The notes: generated by a model not told the origin, from the letters alone. A stretch of DNA of 36,206 bases from Clostridia bacterium (GCA_017509065.1 JAFWQM010000107.1:1-36206); one strand, 5' to 3'; shown: positions 15,505 to 23,226, numbered from the stretch's first letter. Numbers and translations are program-made.

Positions 15505-16752
15505 ATGCTGAGAAAAGCATATACACCCGTTTCCCTGTTTTTGGAGGCATTAGCTCTTCTGGTCATTGGCATACTCTTTTTTACAAACCCGAAAAGCACA
15601 TTGGCGTTTGCAATCTCCATAATACATATTCTTGCTTGGATTGCAGCACTTAACACCTTGTTTAAGTGGCTTACAAAACGCGACGAGAAGCGGCCATCTT
15701 TATTCCATGCGCTTCTTATGCTCGGGCTTGCCATTTTTCTGTCAATCCATCCTACGTTTATTGCCTCCTCAGCATCATTGGTTTTTGCAGTCTGGATTTT
15801 TATCAACGCGATTGCAAAGTTTATTTACGCATACCAATTAATAAAAACGAAAAGCAGAGGAAGAATCCAGACGCTCCTGCAGGGAATCCTGTATTCATTA
15901 TTTGCTGTTACCATTTTTTCTAACCTTACCGGGAGCGCAGTTCCCCTGAGCTGGTTATTGGGATTGTATTCCCTTTTCAGTTCCTTCTTTGCGATGATTG
16001 ATGCGATCCGTGAGCTCCTTGGCACGGATATGGACGGAAAACGCGTAAAGCAGCGGGTGCGATTCAAACCGCCGGTACTATTGACTGCACTTTTGCCGAT
16101 GCGTTTATTGCGGATGATGGATGATCCGGATGAAGAAGCGGAAATCGAGAAGTGGACGAGGCAGGAAACTGCATTTGAAAATGCTCAGCCTAACCTTGAA
16201 ATTTTCCTGCATCTAGGGAAAAATGCTGCATTTGGTTTGGGACATATGGATATTGCTTTGGAAGGAAAAGCGTATAGCTTCGGCAATTATGATAGCACAA
16301 GCAATCACTTGTTCGGCGCTTTTTCCGACGGCGTATTCTTCAAAGCTAATCGTGATCAATATCTGCAATATGTATTGACGCATGACAAGCAGCGCATGAT
16401 CGGATATGGTGTAGTTTTATCGGAATTACAAAAAGCGGCCGTGCTGGATAAGATCAATGAGTTCTTATATCAGAGCAAGCGTTGGTATCCTTCTGCCGAA
16501 AAAACACCCGAGCCCAAACTGATGGAACAGGAAGTACAAGCAGAATTTTATAAAATTGGTCATGGCCCCTTCAAAACATATAATGTACTGACCACAAACT
16601 GCGTGGCTGTCGCTAATATGCTGTCAGGCAGCGGTGGAGTTGATTTGATGAATCCACAGGGCATTATTACCCCAGGTACTTATAGTGAATTCCTTGACCG
16701 GCAATTCCTGCGCAAGAAAAGCATCGTCGTTTCAAGAACAGTTTATCGCTAA
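15505..16752 (+). CDS. DUF308/HdeD-like membrane protein fused to a NlpC/LRAT-like cysteine hydrolase domain
   Basis: Residues 1-175 form six membrane helices in the pattern of DUF308 (HdeD family, linked to acid resistance in enterobacteria). Residues about 230-415 form a soluble domain. It holds a conserved-looking GLGHMDIALEGKAYSFGNYD block with His247 and an LTTNCVAVANML block with Cys366. His before Cys, far apart, with a strand and a Tyr/Asn-rich loop suggests a permuted papain-like fold of the YiiX/LRAT/NlpC group, hence an amidase, acyltransferase or peptidase acting near the membrane. The catalytic assignment is inference. The ATG at 15505 has AAAGGATGG upstream. It is co-directional with the 4Fe-4S gene, 63 bp away. 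Confidence 0.75.
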   Translation: MLRKAYTPVSLFLEALALLVIGILFFTNPKSTLAFAISIIHILAWIAALNTLFKWLTKRDEKRPSLFHALLMLGLAIFLSIHPTFIASSASLVFAVWIFINAIAKFIYAYQLIKTKSRGRIQTLLQGILYSLFAVTIFSNLTGSAVPLSWLLGLYSLFSSFFAMIDAIRELLGTDMDGKRVKQRVRFKPPVLLTALLPMRLLRMMDDPDEEAEIEKWTRQETAFENAQPNLEIFLHLGKNAAFGLGHMDIALEGKAYSFGNYDSTSNHLFGAFSDGVFFKANRDQYLQYVLTHDKQRMIGYGVVLSELQKAAVLDKINEFLYQSKRWYPSAEKTPEPKLMEQEVQAEFYKIGHGPFKTYNVLTTNCVAVANMLSGSGGVDLMNPQGIITPGTYSEFLDRQFLRKKSIVVSRTVYR

Positions 16753-17077
16753 TCATTATGACCAATACTTCGGCATAAACCATATCCGTGTGATCAATTA
16801 AGAATATGATATCCTATCTTTATCGGCTGGATAAATCAGCTTTATCAGAAGGCATCACCACTCAATAACCCATGATAGAAATCCCGAATTCAACGCGAAG
16901 GAAAAGACCTACGGATATTATTCTTTTGTGAAAGTATATCCATACTAACGCGGATAAAGCATTCTGTCGTCCGGAGCTTCCTGTATAATCCAAAATGACC
17001 GCTGAGAAGCAGGCCAATTGCAAGCGAAAGCACCCCACAGTAGAATAGAGACGCCTGAATGAGCAAACGGGCTGAGA
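16753..17077. other. Gap of decayed sequence
   Basis: There is no complete gene. The minus-strand open frame 16890-17210 runs out of the acyltransferase remnant in another frame and contains a membrane-like stretch (LLIQASLFYCGVLSLAIGLLLSG) that I cannot assign. The plus strand just after the DUF308 stop reads HYDQYFGINHIRVIN in one frame, which could be the end of a lost gene. I interpret the region as the scar of a deletion that removed the end of plsC. Confidence 0.4.
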
Positions 17078-17362
17078 CTAGAATACTGGAGGTGCCGGAA
17101 TAGGGTCGAAATTTGATGCATGATTGGAAACCAGCAGAAATCTTTCGTTGAGCGGCAGCCGATCCATTCCTTCTGCTCGGATACGCACCCGAGCGCATTT
17201 CAGTGCGCAAGCCGTGCTGATATTCAAAAGAAAACGATAATATCTGTTTTCTTTCTCATAGGTTTTCTTTGGATTTATCAGCAATGAACTGACCGTCAGC
17301 AAAATGATATACAAAAAGACTGTGATTCCAATTCCTTTTAGGATCAACATAACCGTATTCAT
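17078..17362 (-). pseudogene. Truncated 1-acyl-glycerol-3-phosphate acyltransferase (PlsC type)
   Basis: The N-terminal third of a lysophosphatidate acyltransferase: a membrane helix (GIGITVFLYIILLTVSSLLI), then RVRIRAEGMDRLP, and the catalytic block I in LVSNHASNFDPI (the H-x4-D motif). A normal PlsC continues for another 110-150 residues with the FxxR and PEGT-type blocks; here the frame ends a few residues after block I. The start overlaps the stop of the 75-aa gene as ATGA, so it was the third gene of the thioesterase operon. It is probably not functional. Confidence 0.7.
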
Positions 17363-17586
17363 TTATCTGTTCCTTTATCACGAGTCCAAGAAAGAGCGAT
17401 TTGCTCTTTCTCCTCCAGAAACTTCTGATAGTCTCTGTATATTCTGCTCTTTTGCTGGTCAGTCAGTTCCAGCATCAATTTGCCATAACTGATTTCCTGA
17501 TTTTTTGCAGCCCACGCAATTGCGGCAGAACGTTTACTCTTGGGTAAGATTTTGTTTGCTGGTTTTGATCCTTCATTCTTCGTCAT
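17359..17586 (-). CDS. Small hypothetical protein, 75 aa, between thioesterase and plsC remnant
   Basis: I do not recognise the family. It is basic at the N-terminus (SKPANKILPKSKRSAAIAW) and helical and acidic later (LTDQQKSRIYRDYQKFLEEKEQ). It is probably cytoplasmic. It overlaps the thioesterase end by 14 bp and the plsC start by 4 bp, so it is translationally coupled to both. The placement suggests a role tied to lipid metabolism, but that is context only. Confidence 0.6.
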   Translation of the reverse strand: MTKNEGSKPANKILPKSKRSAAIAWAAKNQEISYGKLMLELTDQQKSRIYRDYQKFLEEKEQIALSWTRDKGTDK

Positions 17587-18340
17587 TTAGCTCACCTTCT
17601 GTGCATCCCCTCGGCAACAAGGTGCAACCAATCTCAAAAGTGATTTTCATTGCACAGATACCTACCAGGCGGCATTTCAGCCTGTTCATTTGTAAAACGA
17701 GATAGATTTCTTGATCCGGCAGTATTTCAGCATTGTAATTCAGGGTCATAGATTGGATCCGAATTTTGCGCAGTGTTTCTGTTCCCAGCAAATTGCAAAG
17801 CAAATCGGCATATCGGGCGTTATTCATATGGCCGTTAGCATCCAGGTCAGTATATAAGGGCTGATAATGCTTATCAACTTGATAGGCCGAAGGAAGAGGT
17901 TCAATGGAGCCCGGAAGCGGGAGCGGCGCTTTCAGATCGCTGTTATCTGGCATAAGGCTGCTAACAGGGTCTGAGGCTACGGTCTGCCGGGTATTCAAAT
18001 CCATCAATGCCCAAAGTGTACTGGCTTTGCCAATGATTTTGTTTTCTTCATCCCGAATGATAAAATACCGGGGGAAGAGGCGATGACGCGTTGCTTTATG
18101 AAAAGTTTCTATGCTGACCCGGTCTTCAATAGTGGGATACCGCTCCATTTGCACTTCGCTGCGGATCAAAACCCAAGTAATGCCTTTTTTTCTCAAATCG
18201 TTCCTGCCGCAGCCCATTCTGTCACAATGTCCGCCCGCAGTCTCCTGCAGCGCTTCCAGGATGGAGCTAAAGCGCCATTCGCCATTTATATCACAATCTT
18301 TTGTACGCAGCAGATAATCTTCCCGATAGGTTTTCAGCAC
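17573..18340 (-). CDS. Acyl-ACP thioesterase (FatA/FatB family, PF01643), 255 aa
   Basis: Hydrolyses acyl-acyl carrier protein to free fatty acid, thus setting chain length or releasing fatty acids. Two hotdog domains are visible: the first from YREDYLLRTKDCDINGEWR with the long central helix SILEALQETAGGHCDRMG, the second from KHYQPLYTDLDANGHMNNARY, whose DxNxHxNN (residues 167-174) holds the catalytic Asn and His. The length is typical of bacterial members. The GTG start at 18340 follows GAGAGGGTG. It lies 66 bp after the alarmone synthetase in the same direction, and no promoter is obvious in the gap, so it is likely part of the box-controlled operon that starts with that gene. Confidence 0.9.
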   Translation of the reverse strand: MLKTYREDYLLRTKDCDINGEWRFSSILEALQETAGGHCDRMGCGRNDLRKKGITWVLIRSEVQMERYPTIEDRVSIETFHKATRHRLFPRYFIIRDEENKIIGKASTLWALMDLNTRQTVASDPVSSLMPDNSDLKAPLPLPGSIEPLPSAYQVDKHYQPLYTDLDANGHMNNARYADLLCNLLGTETLRKIRIQSMTLNYNAEILPDQEIYLVLQMNRLKCRLVGICAMKITFEIGCTLLPRGCTEGELNDEE

Positions 18341-18406
18341 GGTTTCACCCTCTCTTTTTGCATCATATCAGATCCGGCAGCAGGCTCTCTGTCAGAAATA
18401 ATGCTG

Positions 18407-19180
18407 TCACAATACTGAAGTCCCATCTTCCTTCATGCCAGATCTTCGTTTAATTTCTGCCAGCCCCTTTTGAATGATTGCGCTTTCGTTATGCTCATCA
18501 GCATACACAGTGTTTTTCAATGCGTTCATCCGGCTGTCCAACTCCGCGCTCAGCTCAGCGCAGCGCAGGATTTCCGCTGCCATGTCCGCATCAAAATCAT
18601 TTTCCTTTTTATACCGCAGCTGGTGTTCCAGACTGGCCCAGGAATCCATGGCGATCGTACGCAGTTGGATTTCGGCTTTCATGATCCGCTTCTCATGCTC
18701 AAGAAAGATGGGAACAGCTACGATCAAATGCAGGCTTCTATACCCATTGGGCTTGGGATGGCGGATGTAATCCTTTTCTTCGATCAGTGTAATATCATCC
18801 TGTTTCAGCAACGCATCTGCCAGCATATATACGTCCTCAACAAAGGAGCAGACCACGCGGATACCGGCTATATCATTCAGATTGCGCTCAATACTTTCAA
18901 TAGAGAGAGGCAATTGTTTTGAGCCCAGTTTAGTGCGGATGCTCAACGGATTTTTCAGGCGGGTTTTGACGGTGCTGATAGGTTGACGGTCAAACTGGAG
19001 GGAGAATTCTTCATTGAGTATATTGAATTTCGTTTCTATTTGCATCATCGCGCAACGGTAGCAGGACATAAGCTGGGCAAACTCATATGTCTTTTGCAGC
19101 GCCCATTCCACTGTTTCCTGATTGATAGAGGGAGGAAAATCATCCGTTTCCGTTCCTTTGAATAATGGTAAATTATCCAT
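18407..19180 (-). CDS. Small alarmone synthetase (RelA/SpoT synthetase domain only), 257 aa
   Basis: Transfers pyrophosphate from ATP to GDP/GTP to make (p)ppGpp. Visible synthetase features are TRLKNPLSIRTKL (73-85), the NDIAGIRVVCSF block with Asp103, DYIRHPKPNGYRSLHLIV (137-154) and EIQLRTIAMDSWASLEHQL (170-188). There is no HD hydrolase, TGS or ACT domain, so it is a stand-alone synthetase of the RelQ/RelP (YjbM/YwaC) type. The start at 19180 has GGAGGT 10 bp upstream; the longer frame to 19249 would begin inside the promoter. The gene is preceded by a conserved 18-bp operator box and -10 TACAAT on the minus strand, so transcription is probably switched on by the neighbouring response regulator. 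Confidence 0.92.
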   Translation of the reverse strand: MDNLPLFKGTETDDFPPSINQETVEWALQKTYEFAQLMSCYRCAMMQIETKFNILNEEFSLQFDRQPISTVKTRLKNPLSIRTKLGSKQLPLSIESIERNLNDIAGIRVVCSFVEDVYMLADALLKQDDITLIEEKDYIRHPKPNGYRSLHLIVAVPIFLEHEKRIMKAEIQLRTIAMDSWASLEHQLRYKKENDFDADMAAEILRCAELSAELDSRMNALKNTVYADEHNESAIIQKGLAEIKRRSGMKEDGTSVL

Positions 19181-19234
19181 AGCTTTTTTACCTCCGCAGT
19201 ATTTCGGGATTAGTTGCTTTTTGCGTTCATCCGC

Positions 19235-19268
19235 ATTGTAGCAAAGCAATATAAACTGAAAATAAACT
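19235..19268 (-). promoter_or_regulatory. Response-regulator box A and promoter of the alarmone synthetase operon
   Basis: On the minus strand the box is AGTTTATTTTCAGTTTAT (complement of 19251-19268), followed by 10 bp and TACAAT (complement of 19235-19240). The two GTTTA half-sites are 11 bp apart, one helical turn, as for OmpR/PhoB-family regulators. Confidence 0.8.
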
Positions 19269-19276
19269 AAAGAAGA

Positions 19277-19297
19277 GGCGGCAGAAAAACTGCCGCC
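19277..19297 (-). terminator. Hairpin ending the HEAT-repeat operon
   Basis: GGCGGCAG and CTGCCGCC form a perfect 8-bp stem with a 5-nt loop. The following minus-strand tract is TCTTCTTTAG, weak in T. It separates the HEAT/ABC-remnant transcript from box A. Confidence 0.5.
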
Positions 19298-19318
19298 AAA
19301 ATCAGGAGGATATATATT

Positions 19319-19411
19319 TACTCCGTCCGCAGAGCTGCACGGGGTTTTGCAGCCGCGCTTCGGGAAGAAGCCGCAATGGGGATCAAAATCGGGAATGGGC
19401 TGATATCAATT
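19319..19411 (-). pseudogene. C-terminal remnant of an FtsX/MacB-type ABC permease
   Basis: About 30 codons on the minus strand read IDISPFPILIPIAASSRSAA followed by AKPRAALRTE and a stop. The end matches the typical permease tail (R-K-A-A-x-x-x-P-x-x-A-L-R-x-E). The frame is closed upstream by TAA. The rest of the permease and its ATPase are gone. The assignment rests on the short tail only. Confidence 0.4.
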
Positions 19412-19421
19412 ATATTGTTCC

Positions 19422-19766
19422 TTATACGTCTTTTTCATTTGTGCGTTTATGGATTTTCCCCATGGCTTCCTTCATGGCCTCTTTTACTGCGGCGTCAGTT
19501 TCCTGCGCTGCGTAATGACTCAATTGATAGAAAGCAGCATCAGGCCCGCATTCGCCCAGTGCTTTTGCCACCTCGATCCTTTCCTGCGGATTATGTGAAG
19601 CCATTTGCGTCATCAAACGATTGATGGCTTCTTCGCCGCCGCACCTTCCCAATGCGCGAATGGCATCGATCCTGGTTTCAAGATCCTTATCATTCAGGTA
19701 ACCTGCAATTTTTCCAGTCTTTTTCTTTTCTGCCAGTTTGTTAATTTTCTCCGTGTGCTTACCCAT
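19422..19766 (-). CDS. HEAT-repeat protein, 114 aa
   Basis: A small all-helical scaffold with about three HEAT units. The clearest are DLETRIDAIRALGRCGGEEA and ERIEVAKALGECGPDAAFYQL, each with the Arg/Asp and Ala/Leu pattern of PBS-lyase type HEAT repeats. The N-terminus (TEKINKLAEKKKTGKIAGYL) is basic. Such proteins usually bind partners and have no catalytic role of their own. AAGGAGGT precedes the ATG. It starts 15 bp after the membrane-protein gene, so it is in the box B operon. Confidence 0.8.
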   Translation of the reverse strand: MGKHTEKINKLAEKKKTGKIAGYLNDKDLETRIDAIRALGRCGGEEAINRLMTQMASHNPQERIEVAKALGECGPDAAFYQLSHYAAQETDAAVKEAMKEAMGKIHKRTNEKDV

Positions 19767-19781
19767 GATATGTACCTCCTT

Positions 19782-20225
19782 TTACTTTTTGGCGCGCTGC
19801 GCCATAATGAACCCAATCATTCCAATAGCCAGAAGCACAACACAAAGTGTGATATGCATGGGCCATAAAGAGCCCAATCTGAAAGCAGGCTTCAAGTACC
19901 CGAATATGCCAATCATTCCTGCGATAATGGGAAACAAAAGCGGAAGCGCATGATCTGATTTCACGAAGCAGCAGACAGCACCGATACAGCAGAGAAGCAG
20001 CTCCAATACAGGCATGAGCACAATATTGCTGACGCCAAATTGAGGATCATTTGTCTGCGCCTGTAATTCTTTATCCAAGTTTATATGATCCGTTGGAAAC
20101 CAAACATACCCTTGAATACTGACAGACTTTGCGGGTTCTCCATACTGCCAAAACGGCGTGAACTGCATAACCAGCAAAAGAATCATCAAACACGCACCGA
20201 TCATGTTGAAGGTTTTTGTTTTCAT
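19782..20225 (-). CDS. Hypothetical membrane protein, 147 aa
   Basis: I do not recognise the family. There are four hydrophobic segments: residues about 7-24, 70-88, 92-110 and 118-140. A polar loop between the first two (YGEPAKSVSIQGYVWFPTDH, then INLDKELQAQTNDPQ) is probably extracytoplasmic. The ATG at 20225 follows GAGAGGGATCAGG; the longer frame to 20273 is not needed. A box B promoter lies 57-100 bp upstream. It may be a sensor partner or a stress-induced membrane protein; this is context-based only. Confidence 0.7.
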   Translation of the reverse strand: MKTKTFNMIGACLMILLLVMQFTPFWQYGEPAKSVSIQGYVWFPTDHINLDKELQAQTNDPQFGVSNIVLMPVLELLLCCIGAVCCFVKSDHALPLLFPIIAGMIGIFGYLKPAFRLGSLWPMHITLCVVLLAIGMIGFIMAQRAKK

Positions 20226-20288
20226 CCTGATCCCTCTCTTTCTGAATTCAAGTTTATGAAACATACGTCTCATTTGCTTGACGGAAAG

Positions 20289-20322
20289 AGTATAGCTATA
20301 AAGAATAAACTGAAACTAAACT
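20289..20322 (-). promoter_or_regulatory. Response-regulator box B and promoter of the membrane/HEAT operon
   Basis: On the minus strand the box is AGTTTAGTTTCAGTTTAT (complement of 20305-20322), then exactly 10 bp, then TATACT (complement of 20289-20294). Confidence 0.8.
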
Positions 20323-20419
20323 TTTTTCAGAAAAAGTGTGTCACAAATCGGGCAGATTGCTGAGACCGCATGCGAGGGACCATTGAATATGATATACTGA
20401 AATTGTCGTAAATCATTTT

Positions 20420-20453
20420 TGTTTCGATTCAGTTTAGAATCATTTGTTACAAT
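20420..20453 (+). promoter_or_regulatory. Response-regulator box C and promoter of the two-component operon
   Basis: TGTTTCGATTCAGTTTAG (20420-20437; base 20420 is T), 10 bp, then TACAAT (20448-20453). It lies in front of the regulator's own gene, hence probable positive autoregulation. The predicted leader is only about 15 nt, with the ribosome site GAGGTGATC right at the transcript start. Confidence 0.78.
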
Positions 20454-20473
20454 CCTTTCGAGGTGATCAGAGC

Positions 20474-21148
20474 ATGGTGCATGCATTGGTTGTGGATGAT
20501 GATAAAAACACCCGCCGATTGATTCAGGCGGTTTTGGAAACTGAAGGATATCAGGTAACCACAGCAATTAACGGAGAAGACGCTCTGGAAAAGCTGGAGC
20601 GGGAGCATATCGACTTGGTTGTACTGGATATTATGATGCCGGGCATGGATGGATATGAACTGACAAAAACGCTGCGGGAAGGGCAAAGCGAGCTTCCCAT
20701 CCTGATGGTATCTGCCAAACAGATGCCGGAAGATCGGCGGCAGGGATTTCTTGTAGGTACAGATGATTATATCACTAAGCCTATCGATGTAGAGGAAATG
20801 CTGCTGCGCATCAAAGCGCTGCTGCGCAGGGCTCGCATCGTCAGTGAACGGAAACTGTCCGTGGGCGATGCTGTACTGGATTATGACGCGATGACCGTAT
20901 CTCGGCCTGGGGAAACAGTAGAGCTTCCCCAGAAGGAATTCTTGCTGCTGTATAAACTGCTTTCCTATCCCGGGAAAATATTTACCCGGATTCAGCTAAT
21001 GGATGAAATCTGGGGAACAGATTCGGATACGGGCTGGGAAACCGTGACTGTGCATATCGGAAGGCTGCGGAAAAAGTTTGAAGCCTGGCAGGCATTTGAA
21101 ATCCAGTCTGTCCGGGGATTGGGATATAAGGCGGTGAAAAAAGCATGA
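20474..21148 (+). CDS. OmpR/PhoB-family response regulator, 224 aa
   Basis: A transcription factor activated by phosphorylation. The receiver domain (1-120) has the acidic pair Asp9/Asp10, the phospho-acceptor Asp52 in VVLDIMMPGMDG, the switch Ser80 and Lys102 in DDYITKP. The winged-helix domain (about 125-222) shows LPQKEFLLLYKLLSYPGKIF, the recognition-helix region WETVTVHIGRLRKKF and the wing IQSVRGLGYKA. The ATG at 20474 is chosen for GAGGTGATC; the frame extends 10 codons upstream into the -10 region. The stop overlaps the kinase start as ATGA. It is the obvious candidate for binding the 11-bp-period boxes A-E. Confidence 0.95.
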   Translation: MVHALVVDDDKNTRRLIQAVLETEGYQVTTAINGEDALEKLEREHIDLVVLDIMMPGMDGYELTKTLREGQSELPILMVSAKQMPEDRRQGFLVGTDDYITKPIDVEEMLLRIKALLRRARIVSERKLSVGDAVLDYDAMTVSRPGETVELPQKEFLLLYKLLSYPGKIFTRIQLMDEIWGTDSDTGWETVTVHIGRLRKKFEAWQAFEIQSVRGLGYKAVKKA

Positions 21149-22218
21149 CGTCCGGGAAAAAGAATCGTCAACAGGAGCGGAAAAGCCGCATGGCGCTGAA
21201 CCTGCTGTTTACCGGCGTGGTGCTGTGCTTCTTTGTGATCACCATGGTGATCGTTACCGCAGCGATTATCATCCTGGTGCAGCAGGATATTCTGACGATT
21301 GGTTCAGCCAAACCGGACGCTACGCATTTTCTTTTGTACATTGCGATTACCAGCATTCTTCTTGGCGGCGTATTATCCTATCTTGTCAGCAAAATCCCTC
21401 TCCGTCCGGTCAATCAGGTGATCAATGCCATGAACCGTCTGGCTTCCGGCGATTTTAAAACCAGGCTCCATTTTGGCAAATTGCTCAGCCGCCACCCAAC
21501 GATGCGGGAATTGAAGGGCAGCTTCAATAAAATGGCAGAAGAATTGGAAAATACAGAAGTGCTGCGCACTGATTTTGTCAATAATTTTTCCCATGAGTTC
21601 AAAACCCCCATTGTGTCTATTGCCGGCTTCGCTTCCCTTCTGAAGCGGGGAAACCTGACGGAGGAACAAAAGCTGGAGTACATGGATGTGATTGAGGAAG
21701 AATCCATGCGTTTGTCGGCCATGGCGACAAATGTGCTGAACCTATCCAAGGTGGAAAACCAAACCATTTTGCGCGATGTGACAGCATTCAACCTGTCAGA
21801 GCAAATCCGTTCCTGCGTGCTGCTTCTGGAAAACAAATGGTCAAAAAGGAATCTCGATCTGAATCTTGATTTTGAAGAATACACCATCCACGGCAATGAA
21901 GAACTGTTAAAGCAGGTATGGATCAATTTGATTGATAATGCGATTAAGTTTTCGCCGGAGTATGGTGAAATCAATATCAGCATCAGCAAAAAAGAAAACC
22001 ATCTGTTGATAGCCGTCGGGAATGCCGGGAGTCCAATTCCGACTGAAAAGCAGCAGCGGATCTTTCAAAAATTTTATCAGACGGATGAATCCCATGCCAC
22101 AGAAGGCAACGGAATCGGCCTGGCCATCGTGAAAAAGGTTGTGGAATTGCATAAAGGGCAAATTCAGGTGGCAAGCAATGAAAACAGAACGGTTTTTACC
22201 GTTTCGCTTCCTGCATGA
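21145..22218 (+). CDS. Sensor histidine kinase (HAMP-HisKA-HATPase), 357 aa
   Basis: The membrane sensor that phosphorylates the adjacent regulator. There are two membrane helices (about 18-44 and 61-82) with only about 17 residues outside, so it probably senses within the membrane or through a partner rather than by a periplasmic-type domain. The HAMP linker follows (LRPVNQVINAMNRLASGDFK), then the HisKA domain with His150 in NNFSHEFKTPI, the N box NLIDNAIKF (Asn265), the G1 region VGNAGSPIP and the G2 box GNGIGLAIVKK. In G1 the common Asp of D-x-G-x-G is Asn293, a variant known in intramembrane-sensing kinases. The very small external loop is typical of cell-envelope stress sensors. Confidence 0.93.
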   Translation: MTSGKKNRQQERKSRMALNLLFTGVVLCFFVITMVIVTAAIIILVQQDILTIGSAKPDATHFLLYIAITSILLGGVLSYLVSKIPLRPVNQVINAMNRLASGDFKTRLHFGKLLSRHPTMRELKGSFNKMAEELENTEVLRTDFVNNFSHEFKTPIVSIAGFASLLKRGNLTEEQKLEYMDVIEEESMRLSAMATNVLNLSKVENQTILRDVTAFNLSEQIRSCVLLLENKWSKRNLDLNLDFEEYTIHGNEELLKQVWINLIDNAIKFSPEYGEINISISKKENHLLIAVGNAGSPIPTEKQQRIFQKFYQTDESHATEGNGIGLAIVKKVVELHKGQIQVASNENRTVFTVSLPA

Positions 22219-22228
22219 TTTATATAAT

Positions 22229-22262
22229 TGTTTAGATTCAGTTTATCTTTGTGTGTTATTCT
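22229..22262 (+). promoter_or_regulatory. Response-regulator box D and promoter of the first flavodoxin gene
   Basis: TGTTTAGATTCAGTTTAT (22229-22246), 10 bp, then TATTCT (22257-22262). It begins 11 bp after the kinase stop and about 140 bp before the flavodoxin start. The long leader (22270-22400) contains CGGCGGCTGAC and its near-complement GGCCGCCG around 22350-22375, a possible stem. Confidence 0.78.
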
Positions 22263-22400
22263 GTGCTTGCAGCGGAAGCTTGAAACGCTTCCGGCTGATT
22301 TGTCCGGCAACAACGGGAAAATCCTTCCTTCCCCGTTTGATTGCTCATCGGCGGCTGACTGTACCCCCGGCCGCCGATGATTATAAAGGGAATGATCATC

Positions 22401-22907
22401 ATGAAGTACGAAATTGTATATGTGAGCAAAACCGGCAATACCGAAAAGGCGGCCATTGCGCTGGATGGCATGCTTCCTGACGGGCAAACGAAGGTCACGC
22501 CATTTCCCCAAGAAGCGCCCTCTTTGGACGCGGATGTTTATCTGCTCGAATTTGGCGTTTATCGGGGAAGCTGCCCCTTTGAATTGCTGGATTTCCTTTC
22601 GGGATTATCCGGAAAAACGATCCTGCTTTTCGGCACGGCGGGGATCAGTGCGGCAGAGCCCTTTAAGCGACAGATTGAATCCTCCATTCTTGCGTTTCTG
22701 CCGGATGACTGCGAATACTTGGGCTTCTATCTGATCCCCGGGAAGTATTCAAAGGCTGGTTTTGATTATTTCTACAACCACTTTCAAGCGGAAGATCATC
22801 CGGAGCTTGTGCGGAACCTCTATCACCTATATGAAGAAGCACAGCATCATCCAAGCGGCGAGGATCTGCAGCATCTTTGCCAGTGGGCGAAGGGACGGCT
22901 GATGTAA
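22401..22907 (+). CDS. Flavodoxin-like protein, 168 aa
   Basis: A single-domain flavoprotein of flavodoxin fold, expected to bind FMN and shuttle electrons. The phosphate loop is VSKTGNTEK (8-16), as in flavodoxins. The 50s and 90s loops are recognisable around EFGVYRGSCPFELLDF and LFGTAGISAAEPF. The tail contains a helical stretch not seen in classic flavodoxins. The ATG at 22401 follows AAAGGG at about 10 bp; an ATG at 22377 is less likely. It is controlled by box D and followed by a strong bidirectional terminator. The partner oxidoreductase is unknown; the NapH-like protein in the island is one candidate. Confidence 0.85.
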   Translation: MKYEIVYVSKTGNTEKAAIALDGMLPDGQTKVTPFPQEAPSLDADVYLLEFGVYRGSCPFELLDFLSGLSGKTILLFGTAGISAAEPFKRQIESSILAFLPDDCEYLGFYLIPGKYSKAGFDYFYNHFQAEDHPELVRNLYHLYEEAQHHPSGEDLQHLCQWAKGRLM

Positions 22908-22915
22908 GCGCACTG

Positions 22916-22956
22916 AAAAAGCCATCACGAAGCGCATGGTTCCTGATGGCTTTTTT
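22916..22956. terminator. Bidirectional terminator between convergent genes
   Basis: AAAAAGCCATCA (22916-22927) pairs with TGATGGCTTTTTT (22944-22956). T-runs occur on both strands, so it serves the flavodoxin gene (plus) and the DUF454 gene (minus). Confidence 0.88.
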
Positions 22957-22989
22957 GGTGCAGCTTTACTTAACAAAGTGAAATGCCCG

Positions 22990-23226
22990 CTATTCGTCCT
23001 CATGAATCAGCCGGGAAATGAAGCGGCTCTTTTTAATATATCCTTTGAGTTGATTCCGATAAAGCGATGTGGATTTGAACCACTTGGCAAAGCGCTTGGA
23101 GCCGAGCATCAAAAAGACAAAGCCCAGAGCGAGAAAAGGAACCTGCGGGATCACCGGCAGCAGGAGCCCGATGGCTCCTGCCGTTAAAAAGATCACGCCC
23201 AGAATAAAACATATCAGTTTTCCCAT
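22990..23226 (-). CDS. DUF454 (YbaN-like) membrane protein, 78 aa
   Basis: A small inner-membrane protein of the DUF454 family, function unknown. The signature GVIFLTAGAIGLLLPVIPQVPF leads into the LALGFVFLMLGSKRFAKWF segment. There are two membrane helices and a basic C-terminal tail (LKGYIKKSRFISRL). It is shorter than the usual 110-120 aa because the third helix is absent, which is common in Bacillota. AGGAGC lies ahead of the ATG. It follows dnaK by 75 bp in the same direction and may be the last gene of that operon. Confidence 0.85.
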   Translation of the reverse strand: MGKLICFILGVIFLTAGAIGLLLPVIPQVPFLALGFVFLMLGSKRFAKWFKSTSLYRNQLKGYIKKSRFISRLIHEDE

